A DNA stretch of 6,990 nucleotides, taken from positions 27,744 to 34,733 of the forward strand of contig FR889432.1 of NCBI GenBank assembly GCA_000432895.1, given 5' to 3'. Below are positions 1-5,822 of the stretch, in pieces. Positions within the stretch are counted from its first letter, which is position 1. The number at the start of each line of letters is the position of its first letter. A model generated the notes under the pieces. It worked only from the letters and a program-made list of their open reading frames with translations. It had not been told where the DNA came from and searched no databases. Origin of the DNA: Firmicutes bacterium CAG:449 (lineage in GTDB: Bacteria; Bacillota_I; Bacilli_A; RFN20; CAG-449). The position numbers were made by a program, and so were the translations under genes.

Positions 1-885
1 ACATTAGTAACTATAGGTGGTTCTGAGGCTATTGATATTGCTTTTAGAGGAATTTTACAAGAAGGCGATGAAGTAATATTAACTGATCCAGGATACGTTT
101 CTTATCAACCAAACGCTTCTTTAACTGGTGCTAAAGTAGTTTACTATATTTTAGAAGAGCAAGATGATTTTAAAATAAAAAAAGAAAAACTTGAAAAATT
201 AATAACTCCAAAAACAAAATGTCTAGTTTTAAATTATCCAAATAATCCAACTGGAGCTACGATGGATAAAGATGATTTAATTGCAATTAGTGAAGTTTGT
301 ATTAAACATGATATCTTTGTCATTAGTGATGAAGTTTATTGTGAATTAACTTATAATAAAAAGCATTTTTCAATTGGTGAAATTGAAAATATGAAACAAA
401 GATGTTTAATTATAAATGCTTTTTCTAAATCATATTCAATGACTGGTTGGAGAATAGGCTATATTTTAGGTTCATTAGAAATAATTAACGAATTATTTAA
501 AATTCATCAATATAGTGTTATATCTGCATCTACTATTTCTCAATACGCTGGTATAGAAGCTTTAAAAAATGGTGATGATGATATTGAGTATATGAATAAA
601 GAATATATCAAAAGAAGAGATTATGCTTATAAAAGATTAAAAGATATGGGATTAACATGTTATTTTCCAACTGGAGCATTTTATATTTTTATTAATATTA
701 AAAAATACCATCAAACAAGTGAAGAATTCGCTTTAAATTTATTATATAAAGCCAAAGTTGTCGTGGTCCCAGGATCCGCGTTTGGTCAACATGGAGAAGG
801 TTTTTTAAGATTATCATACGCTTCAAAAATAGAAACACTAAAAGAAGGTTTTGATAGAATTGAAAGTTATTTAAAAACTTTATAA
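1..885 (+). CDS. PLP-dependent class I/II aminotransferase (5' partial)
   Basis: The reading frame is open from the first base, so the N-terminus (about 90-100 residues by comparison with the usual 385-400) lies outside the window; 294 residues are present. It is a cytoplasmic fold-type I aminotransferase of the aspartate/aromatic (AspB/PatA-like) group, which moves an amino group between an amino acid and a 2-oxo acid using pyridoxal phosphate. Visible signatures, numbered from the window's first codon, are the cofactor-phosphate loop GGSEA (6-10), NPTG (82-85), SDEVY with the pyridine-binding Asp110 and Tyr113, the Schiff-base Lys143 in SKSYSMTGWRIGY, and the substrate-carboxylate Arg270 in FLRLSYA. 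A Met at 262 lies downstream of NPTG and is internal, not the start. The stop TAA (883-885) sits 2 nt from the convergent LysR stop, and no clear terminator separates them. Substrate cannot be told from sequence. The family call is very safe. Confidence 0.95.
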   Translation, partial: TLVTIGGSEAIDIAFRGILQEGDEVILTDPGYVSYQPNASLTGAKVVYYILEEQDDFKIKKEKLEKLITPKTKCLVLNYPNNPTGATMDKDDLIAISEVCIKHDIFVISDEVYCELTYNKKHFSIGEIENMKQRCLIINAFSKSYSMTGWRIGYILGSLEIINELFKIHQYSVISASTISQYAGIEALKNGDDDIEYMNKEYIKRRDYAYKRLKDMGLTCYFPTGAFYIFINIKKYHQTSEEFALNLLYKAKVVVVPGSAFGQHGEGFLRLSYASKIETLKEGFDRIESYLKTL

Positions 886-887
886 AT

Positions 888-1790
888 TTAATTTCTTTCT
901 TCTTTTAAAGTTTCTTGATATATTTTAGTAATTGTTTTTAGTATGTCTATATGAGAAAAATTCTTTGGATAGATAATATTTGTTTCTCTAATCATACTAA
1001 GATTTTCAATTGGTAAGATAGTCATTTTTTTCTTTTTTACTTCGTTCATACAAGCACTTTTTGGTAAAATTGAAATACCTAAATTTTTTCTTACTAAATC
1101 TTTAATTGTCGCAATATTATCGACTTCAAGAATAATATTAAATTCATCAATTGATTCATTAATACTTTCTAAAGTTGATTCAAATAAAATTCTAGTCGCA
1201 GAAGTTGGAAGTCTTAAAATCAACTTTTCTTTTTTTAATTCATTTAAAGTTATAACCCCATTTTTACTTAATGGATCATTATTTGACATGGCACAAACTA
1301 AATAATCAGTATCAAGCATAAATGAATTTAAATTATTATTTGAATTTTTTCCTTCAATAATTGCTATATCGATTTCATAATTTTCCAATTTATCATAAAG
1401 ATTTTTTATGGTATCAGTATTAATCGTTATAGTTAAATTGCTCATAATATTAACACATTTTGCTAAAACTTCAGTCATAATATTACTTTCAGATGTATGA
1501 GTTAAACCAATTCTAAGCTTAGTAATGTTACTTTTATAATCTATTAATTCTTGATTTAAATTAGTCGAAAGATTTTGAAATCTTTTTGCATATTTTAAGA
1601 CAATTTCGCCTTCATTAGTTAAAAATAGATTATTTTTTTGACGATTAAAGATGGTTATATTTAATTCTTCTTCTAGAGAAGAAATATGATGAGAAACACA
1701 TGGTTGAGTAAGGTTTAATTCTTCTGCTGCTTTTGTAAAGTTTTTTAATTCTGCAACTTTAATTAAAGTTTCTAATCTAACATCTATCAT
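888..1790 (-). CDS. LysR-family transcriptional regulator
   Basis: This 300-residue protein has the usual LysR length. Residues 1-60 form the winged helix-turn-helix: ETLIKVAELKNFTKAAEELN, then the recognition segment TQPCVSHHISSLEEEL, then the wing (IFNRQKNNLFLTNEG). A linker helix follows, and from about residue 88 there is a periplasmic-binding-protein-like effector domain (LRIGLTHTSESN... to the end). Such proteins bind DNA as tetramers and commonly activate a divergent neighbour when a small ligand binds. The effector cannot be predicted here. The start is supported by GGAGG (complement of 1798-1802) 7 nt before the ATG. It is divergent from the antiporter at 1898 and convergent on the aminotransferase. 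The divergent antiporter operon is therefore the leading target candidate; that is inference from layout. Confidence 0.95.
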   Translation of the reverse strand: MIDVRLETLIKVAELKNFTKAAEELNLTQPCVSHHISSLEEELNITIFNRQKNNLFLTNEGEIVLKYAKRFQNLSTNLNQELIDYKSNITKLRIGLTHTSESNIMTEVLAKCVNIMSNLTITINTDTIKNLYDKLENYEIDIAIIEGKNSNNNLNSFMLDTDYLVCAMSNNDPLSKNGVITLNELKKEKLILRLPTSATRILFESTLESINESIDEFNIILEVDNIATIKDLVRKNLGISILPKSACMNEVKKKKMTILPIENLSMIRETNIIYPKNFSHIDILKTITKIYQETLKEERN

Positions 1791-1827
1791 TTTATTGCCT
1801 CCATAAAATTTTATTATGCATATAGAA

Positions 1828-1841
1828 ATAATTATAATTAT
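1828..1841. promoter_or_regulatory. Palindrome in the divergent region, candidate LysR operator
   Basis: ATAATTATAATTAT is a perfect 14-bp inverted repeat between the LysR gene and the antiporter gene. LysR-type regulators usually bind interrupted dyads containing T-N11-A; one such spacing runs from T1835 to A1847. The repeat is pure A/T, and in DNA this AT-rich a 14-bp palindrome can occur by chance, so the call rests mainly on its position over the LysR -10. Confidence 0.3.
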
Positions 1842-1858
1842 ATTTTATTGTTTTTCAA
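1831..1858 (-). promoter_or_regulatory. Sigma-70-type promoter of the LysR gene
   Basis: Reading the minus strand there is a -35 TTGAAA (1858-1853), a 16-bp spacer and a consensus -10 TATAAT (1836-1831). This places the transcription start about 35 nt before the LysR ATG. The -10 lies within the palindrome at 1828-1841, a position suited to autorepression. The hexamer match is strong, but the AT-rich background makes chance matches common. Confidence 0.6.
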
Positions 1859-1861
1859 GTA

Positions 1862-1888
1862 TATGATATTAAGAGTTAATGAAAGGAG
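1862..1888 (+). promoter_or_regulatory. Weak -10 and strong SD for the antiporter operon
   Basis: AAAGGAG (1882-1888) sits 9 nt before the ATG at 1898 and fixes that start. Upstream, TATGAT (1862-1867) is a plausible -10 without a good -35 at 16-18 bp spacing. A promoter lacking a -35 would be in keeping with dependence on an activator such as the divergent LysR protein. The SD is clear; the -10 is tentative. Confidence 0.45.
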
Positions 1889-1897
1889 AACAAAATT

Positions 1898-3328
1898 ATG
1901 TCAATTATTGAAAAATTATGTGATGGTTCAACAATTGCTCAAGTTATTGTTACTATTGCTTTAATGTTATTTTCTGGCTTTTTATTAACTAGAATAACTA
2001 AACTATTAAAATTACCAAATGTCACAGCATATATTATTGCTGGAATAATAATAGGACCTTATTGCTGTAATTTAGTTCCCAACAACGTAATAAGTGGAAT
2101 GGAGTTTCTTGCTGATATTGCTTTAGCATTTATTGCTTTTTCAACTGGTGAATTTTTCAAATTTGATGTTTTAAAGAAAAATGGTCTAAAAGTAATTATA
2201 ATAACAATTTTTGAAGCCTTACTTGCAACTATCTTAGTATTTATTGTTTGTTATGTTGTTTTACATTTAAGTTTAGCTTTTTCAATTATTTTAGGAGCTT
2301 TAGCGTCCGCTACTGCCCCAGCATCAACAATGATGACAATTCGTCAAACAAAAGCAAAAGGTGATTTTGTTGATACATTATTACAAGTTGTTGCTCTTGA
2401 TGATGTAGTGGGCTTAATTGCATATAGTATTGCTATTTCTATTGCCTTAGCTTCTTCAACAGGTTCATTAAATGTTATTGACATAGCAAAACCAATTTTA
2501 TTAAACGTAGGAGTTTTAGTTTTAGGTGGTTTATTTGGTTTTTTAATGAAAATATTAATACCTCAAAAAAGATCTAAAGATAATAAATTAATCATTTCTA
2601 TTTCTTTAATCTTTGCTTTCTGTGGAATATGTGCAATTTTTGATGTTTCCCCTTTACTTGGATGTATGTCAATGGGAACTATATATATTAATTTAACAAA
2701 AGATGAAAAATTATTTAAACAATTAAATTATTTTTCACCACCAATATTATTACTTTTCTTTGTTAGATCAGGTGTCAATTTTAAATTAGATGCTTTATTT
2801 AATGGTTCTGAAGCAATTGGCACAACACCTTTAATCGTTGTCGGAGTTATTTACTTTTTTGTTAGAATTGTTGGTAAATACTTTGGTGCTTACTTAGGTT
2901 GTTTAATTACTAAGAAAGATAAAAAAGTAAGAAATTACTTAGGAATGGCTTTAATTCCTCAAGCAGGGGTTGCAATTGGTTTAGCTTCTTTAGGAGCAAG
3001 AACTTTAGGTGGAGAAGCTGGAATGGCTCTAGAAACAATTATTCTAGCATCAAGTGTTTTATATGAACTTATTGGTCCAGTTTTAGCTAAACTATCTTTA
3101 TATTTATCTAAATCATATGATAAAAATAATATTACTGAAGAAGTAATAGCTGAGCCAATCAAAACAGAACAAGAAAAACTTGATGAACTAATTAATCGAA
3201 TTCAAGAAATACAAAAAAGTCTACCAAATCATAATAATGATATGTCAGATGAAGAAAAAGCGTTTTTAGAAGCCGCTGAAGAATATAGTATTAATAATGA
3301 TAGTTATTTAATAAAGAATAGGAGATAA
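1898..3328 (+). CDS. CPA2-family monovalent cation/proton antiporter
   Basis: This 476-residue inner-membrane protein has a Na+/H+ exchanger domain over about residues 10-405, with 12 or so hydrophobic segments. It would exchange Na+ or K+ for protons and so act in pH and salt homeostasis. Family signatures are LPNVTAYIIAGIIIGP (39-54), ATAPASTMMTIRQ (138-150), and the paired acids in VVALDDVVGLIAYS, where Asp168-Asp169 match the ion-binding pair of CPA2 carriers. GKYFGAYLGC (326-335) and IPQAGVAIGLA (353-363) lie in the later helices. The cytoplasmic tail (about 406-476) is charged, Glu/Lys-rich and probably helical. It lacks an obvious Rossmann KTN/TrkA nucleotide-binding domain of the Kef type. 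The SD lies at 1882-1888. The MgtC-family gene starts 5 nt downstream, so the two are almost certainly co-transcribed. Substrate ion and direction are not determined by sequence. Confidence 0.92.
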   Translation: MSIIEKLCDGSTIAQVIVTIALMLFSGFLLTRITKLLKLPNVTAYIIAGIIIGPYCCNLVPNNVISGMEFLADIALAFIAFSTGEFFKFDVLKKNGLKVIIITIFEALLATILVFIVCYVVLHLSLAFSIILGALASATAPASTMMTIRQTKAKGDFVDTLLQVVALDDVVGLIAYSIAISIALASSTGSLNVIDIAKPILLNVGVLVLGGLFGFLMKILIPQKRSKDNKLIISISLIFAFCGICAIFDVSPLLGCMSMGTIYINLTKDEKLFKQLNYFSPPILLLFFVRSGVNFKLDALFNGSEAIGTTPLIVVGVIYFFVRIVGKYFGAYLGCLITKKDKKVRNYLGMALIPQAGVAIGLASLGARTLGGEAGMALETIILASSVLYELIGPVLAKLSLYLSKSYDKNNITEEVIAEPIKTEQEKLDELINRIQEIQKSLPNHNNDMSDEEKAFLEAAEEYSINNDSYLIKNRR

Positions 3329-3333
3329 AATAT

Positions 3334-4038
3334 ATGTTTTATTATAATGATGCAATTAATAATTTAATCCATGATGATTTACTTTCAATTTGCTTAAAGA
3401 TTTTTTTAGCCATTATATTTGGATCAATTATTGGTTTTGAAAGATCAAACAAAAGACATTCAGCAGGATTAAGAACCTTTATGTTAGTTATTTTAACTTC
3501 CTGTGTAGCCATGATTTTAGATGAAATTATAATGGAAAACACTTCTTTACCATTACCAATCTTATCTAGTGCTACGATTATTGGAGCGATTATGTTAAGT
3601 GGTAATTCCATCTTATTTAGTTCAAAAAAACAAATTAAAGGATTAACTACTTCCGCGGCATTATGGTTTTGTAGTTTACTCGGATTAGTAATTGGAAAAG
3701 GATTATATATTTTTGCATGTGTATTGTTTGTTATTTTATTATTGATATTATCAATTTTACCTAAAGCTGAAATTTTCTTAAAAAATAGATCAAATCATTT
3801 TGAAATTCATCTTGAATTAACCAATAAAACAAGTTTACAAAATTTTGTTACTACAATTAGAAAACTTGGCTTAATTATTGATGATATTGAATTAAATAGT
3901 GCCTATATCGGTTCTGGATTAAGTGTATATACAATCGCTATTAGTATTATCGATCGTAAAAAATATAAAAACTATCAAGAAATTATCAAAGCGTTAAGTT
4001 CATTAGATTATGTATATTATATCGAAGAATTAAGATAA
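3334..4038 (+). CDS. MgtC/SapB-family membrane protein with ACT-like C-terminal domain
   Basis: This is a 234-residue integral membrane protein. Residues 18-145 carry the MgtC/SapB signature: FGSIIGFERSNKRHSAGLRTFMLV (29-52), a central TIIGAIMLSGNSILF (81-95), and KGLTTSAALWFCSLLGLVIGKGLY (102-125), within about five hydrophobic helices. Residues 155-234 are soluble and show a beta-alpha-beta-beta-alpha-beta order that looks ACT-like, as in longer MgtC homologues. Family members are linked to Mg2+ limitation, acid adaptation and, in pathogens, survival in macrophages and modulation of F-type ATP synthase; here a role beside an antiporter in ion or proton homeostasis is inferred. AGGAG (3320-3324), inside the end of the antiporter gene, lies 9 nt before the ATG. 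No terminator separates it from the sirtuin gene 42 nt downstream. Confidence 0.88.
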   Translation: MFYYNDAINNLIHDDLLSICLKIFLAIIFGSIIGFERSNKRHSAGLRTFMLVILTSCVAMILDEIIMENTSLPLPILSSATIIGAIMLSGNSILFSSKKQIKGLTTSAALWFCSLLGLVIGKGLYIFACVLFVILLLILSILPKAEIFLKNRSNHFEIHLELTNKTSLQNFVTTIRKLGLIIDDIELNSAYIGSGLSVYTIAISIIDRKKYKNYQEIIKALSSLDYVYYIEELR

Positions 4039-4080
4039 AAAAATATTTATTCTATTTTCAAGTTCAGTTAATATATAAAT

Positions 4081-4800
4081 ATGAACGAAATAGCAAAATT
4101 ACAAAAAATTATCGATGAAAGCACTAGTATTGTATTCTTTGGAGGGGCTGGAGTCTCTACTGAAAGTGGAATAAAAGATTTCCGTAGTCAAGATGGATTA
4201 TATAATGAAAAATATTTATATCCTCCAGAAGAAATACTTTCCCATGATTTCTTTTTTTCACACCCAAAAGAATTTTACGAGTTTTATTTTAGCAAAATGA
4301 TAAATGAAAATATTTCACCAAACATTGCTCATTATAAACTTGCTGAACTAGAAAAGAAACATAAATTAAAAGCAATTATCACTCAAAACATTGATGGTTT
4401 ACACCAAAAAGCAGGTAGCAAAATTGTTTATGAATTACATGGAACGGTCTATAAAAATAGATGTTGTAAATGTCATAAATTCTATTCTTTAGATGACATC
4501 TTAAAATTAAAACCTGTCCCTTATTGCTCATGTGGAGGATTAATAAAACCAGAAGTAGTTTTATATCAAGAACCACTAGATCAAAACACCTTAATAAAAG
4601 CGATTGAAGCAATTGAAAATTGTTCAACCTTAATTATCGCAGGTACTTCATTAAGTGTCTATCCAGCAGCAAGTTTAATTGATTTTTTTAAAGGAAAAAA
4701 CTTAGTTTTAATCAACAAAACATCGACTCCTAAAGATAATATAGCCACTTTAGTAATTCATCAAAAAGTTGGAGAAGTTTTATCAAAAATTAACATCTAG
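4081..4800 (+). CDS. cobB: Sirtuin, NAD-dependent protein deacylase
   Basis: This is a 239-residue cytoplasmic Sir2-family enzyme of bacterial length. It removes acyl groups from lysines while consuming NAD+, yielding nicotinamide and O-acyl-ADP-ribose. Motifs in order: GAGVSTESGIKDFRS (22-36), TQNIDGLHQKAG (101-112), catalytic His120 in ELHGT, zinc ligands Cys128/Cys131 and Cys149/Cys151, KPEVVLY (156-162), GTSLSVYPAA (188-197) and VLINKT (209-214). The third and fourth zinc cysteines are one residue apart, a spacing I recall in some Firmicute sirtuins. The Y-x2-R pattern of desuccinylase-type CobB is not evident; the likely equivalent reads Y-F-S-K (69-72), so acyl preference is open. The start is forced, since an in-frame TAA lies at 4069-4071 and the GAG motif follows 21 codons in, yet no SD precedes it. 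It is the last gene before the terminator at 4801 and probably belongs to the antiporter operon. Confidence 0.94.
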   Translation: MNEIAKLQKIIDESTSIVFFGGAGVSTESGIKDFRSQDGLYNEKYLYPPEEILSHDFFFSHPKEFYEFYFSKMINENISPNIAHYKLAELEKKHKLKAIITQNIDGLHQKAGSKIVYELHGTVYKNRCCKCHKFYSLDDILKLKPVPYCSCGGLIKPEVVLYQEPLDQNTLIKAIEAIENCSTLIIAGTSLSVYPAASLIDFFKGKNLVLINKTSTPKDNIATLVIHQKVGEVLSKINI

Positions 4801-4839
4801 ATTAGTCAATATTTTTGCATATTGACTAATTTTATTTTT
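4801..4839 (+). terminator. Rho-independent terminator after the sirtuin gene
   Basis: A perfect 12-bp inverted repeat, ATTAGTCAATAT (4801-4812) and ATATTGACTAAT (4819-4830), encloses a 6-nt loop (TTTTGC) and is followed by TTTATTTTT. It begins on the base after the sirtuin stop codon. The stem is AT-rich, but it is long and without mismatches. The right arm doubles as the -35 region of the next promoter. Confidence 0.85.
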
Positions 4840-4849
4840 ATGTTATATT
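4822..4849 (+). promoter_or_regulatory. Sigma-70-type promoter inside the terminator region
   Basis: There is a -35 TTGACT (4822-4827, five of six matches), a 16-bp spacer ending in an extended -10 TG (4841-4842), and a -10 TATATT (4844-4849, five of six). The start would fall near 4856, giving a leader of only about 12 nt that contains the AAGGA SD (4856-4860) of the small gene at 4868. The hexamer match and its position just ahead of an SD make it credible. The -35 is the right arm of the preceding terminator hairpin. Confidence 0.65.
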
Positions 4850-4867
4850 TTGTGTAAGGAAATATAT

Positions 4868-5002
4868 ATGATAAAAGAACATAAATTTGAATTTATTTTA
4901 ACACTTCTAATTATTATTATTGCTGTTATAGGCATTATTATTGCCATTAAAAACAATAATTTATCTAATCAAACATTAGATAATTTTAAAATCATTTTAT
5001 AA
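4868..5002 (+). CDS. Small single-helix membrane protein (44 aa), unknown function
   Basis: ATG at 4868 opens a 44-codon frame ending in TAA (5000-5002). AAGGA (4856-4860) is 7 nt upstream and a good promoter lies just before it. The peptide begins MIKEHKFEF, then a strongly hydrophobic helix (about residues 9-27, ILTLLIIIIAVIGIIIAI), then a short polar tail rich in Asn (KNNNLSNQTLDNFKIIL). The charge pattern (Lys3, Lys6 and His5 before the helix) suggests N-in, C-out if the positive-inside rule is followed. It lies 12 nt before the next gene, whose SD directly follows its stop, so the two are probably co-expressed. No family is recognised. It resembles a type I-toxin-like or regulatory small membrane peptide only in general shape. 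Confidence 0.65.
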   Translation: MIKEHKFEFILTLLIIIIAVIGIIIAIKNNNLSNQTLDNFKIIL

Positions 5003-5014
5003 AAGGAAAAAAAC

Positions 5015-5341
5015 ATGGATACACAAGACAATAAATTTAAAAATATTCAATGTATAGTACTTTCTATTCTTATAATTACAATAACTGTAATTTGTGCAAT
5101 ATTTAAAGGTTTTTCTATACAAGAACTTATAGGAGTTTTTGTATGTGGTTTAGTTGGAACTCTAGTTATTCGTTTTTCTTATGAACTATGTTTAATTCAT
5201 AATAGAATACATAATGCTTACCATGTTGAAGGTGGCTCAACTGATGGAGGCGAACCAAGTAGTTTTATTGTAAATTTTTATAAATTTTTAGGATATATAC
5301 TAATATTACTTCAAATTGTATGCTTATTTATTAAAAAATAA
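5015..5341 (+). CDS. Hypothetical membrane protein, three predicted helices (108 aa)
   Basis: This gene is not recognised. Its 108 residues hold hydrophobic segments at about 12-30, 37-55 and 88-106, with a polar N-terminus. The loop at 56-86 contains three histidines at i, i+4, i+8 (His62, His66, His70) in HNRIHNAYH, followed by the Gly/Ser/Glu-rich stretch GGSTDGGEPSS. The His spacing would place them on one helix face and could bind metal, but this is conjecture. The start at 5015 is supported by AAGGAA (5003-5008) 6 nt upstream. It forms a two-gene unit with the 44-aa membrane protein at 4868. A weak hairpin with T-run near 5511-5531 may end its transcript. Confidence 0.7.
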   Translation: MDTQDNKFKNIQCIVLSILIITITVICAIFKGFSIQELIGVFVCGLVGTLVIRFSYELCLIHNRIHNAYHVEGGSTDGGEPSSFIVNFYKFLGYILILLQIVCLFIKK

Positions 5342-5510
5342 ATTGTTAGCGTTTAATAACATTATAGATTAAATATTGTTTATATATTTTGCTAAGTAAA
5401 TAAGATTAACCACAGCGTTAATAACTTTAGGAAAGCCATTATCCTTTGCTGTAATTAACAAATTAATATTTATTTATTTCAATCATAAAATTCACTTATA
5501 TCACTTTTTT

Positions 5511-5531
5511 TGTGGAATTCCACACTTTTTT
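5511..5531 (+). terminator. Palindrome plus T-run, possible weak terminator or protein-binding site
   Basis: TGTGGAATTCCACA (5511-5524) is a perfect 14-bp palindrome containing six G/C bases in an otherwise very AT-rich gap. As RNA it would form a 5-bp stem (TGTGG with CCACA) with an AATT loop, followed by C and six T. The stem is short for a terminator, and a run of T also precedes it. A dimeric regulator site is the alternative. It lies about 170 nt after the three-helix membrane gene. Confidence 0.35.
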
Positions 5532-5665
5532 CGATTAATCAAAAATATTATTAAATTTCCTTCTATTATTTTATTCTAAAAATTATTAATCAAACTAACT
5601 ACACCGATTTAATCACTTAGTTTTCTATTTTAAAATTCACATTATCTAGAAAAAAGAAAAGATAA

Positions 5666-5785
5666 TCTAATTTTATTATTGGAAATAATAGAAAGTATGT
5701 CTTCCATTATACACTTAACAAATTTGTTGGATTTGAGTATACTAGTGTTAGTGGTACAAAAGAATATCAATATATAAAAAAGTGA
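5666..5785 (+). pseudogene. Possible 3' coding remnant
   Basis: Between a TAA at 5663-5665 and a TGA at 5783-5785 the plus strand reads 39 codons without interruption and with protein-like composition (including YVFHYTLNKFVGFEYTSVSG). It has no start codon near its beginning and no SD, so if it was ever coding it is the 3' end of a broken gene. I do not recognise the peptide. It overlaps the promoter at 5715-5743, which argues that the DNA now has a regulatory role. Confidence 0.2.
5715..5743 (+). promoter_or_regulatory. Sigma-70-type promoter of the EF-Tu domain 3-like gene
   Basis: The site has a -35 TTAACA (5715-5720, five of six), a 17-bp spacer and a -10 TATACT (5738-5743, five of six). 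The start would be near 5750, giving a 5' leader of about 73 nt ending in GGAGG (5811-5815), 7 nt before the ATG. A 12-bp palindrome, AACAAATTTGTT (5717-5728), overlaps the -35 and an 8-bp one, AGTATACT (5736-5743), covers the -10. Either could be an operator. Confidence 0.6.
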
Positions 5786-5822
5786 AAAATATTGCTAAGT
5801 ATTAATTATTGGAGGTATTATA

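Larger units (their letters stand above)
5342..5822. other. 481-bp gene-poor gap
   Basis: No convincing gene was found on either strand; stops are dense in all frames. Contents: a loose dyad around 5412-5452 (ACAGC with GCTGT, and inner AGGA with TCCT); the palindrome and T-run at 5511-5531; a coding-like stretch at 5666-5785; and a promoter at 5715-5743 with the SD of the gene at 5823. The gap is long compared with the 2-107 nt spacing elsewhere in the window, which suggests decayed or inserted DNA. Confidence 0.6.

Noticed and set aside
863..881. Hairpin AAAGTT/AACTTT at the end of the aminotransferase gene as a terminator
   Set aside because: The stem is only 6 A/T-rich pairs and no T-run follows, so a terminator is not supported.
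2959..3162. Open frame antisense to the antiporter gene (67 codons)
   Set aside because: It lies opposite strongly conserved antiporter helices, has no SD and no family resemblance.
3342..3611. Open frame antisense to the MgtC-family gene (89 codons)
   Set aside because: It mirrors the MgtC signature region and has no SD or recognisable domain.
4379..4627. Open frame antisense to the sirtuin gene (82 codons)
   Set aside because: The sense strand carries the sirtuin NAD and zinc motifs; the antisense product has odd composition and no start signals.
5406..5458. Possible structured RNA (TTAA/TTAA, ACAGC/GCTGT, AGGA/TCCT pairing)
   Set aside because: Stems are only 4-5 bp and separated by unequal loops; no known RNA family or riboswitch core was recognised.
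5389..5801. 10-bp direct repeat TTGCTAAGTA at 5389-5398 and 5792-5801, flanking most of the empty gap
   Set aside because: It was considered as a target duplication around an inserted element. The inner ends are not inverted repeats, and in so AT-rich a gap about one such match is expected by chance.
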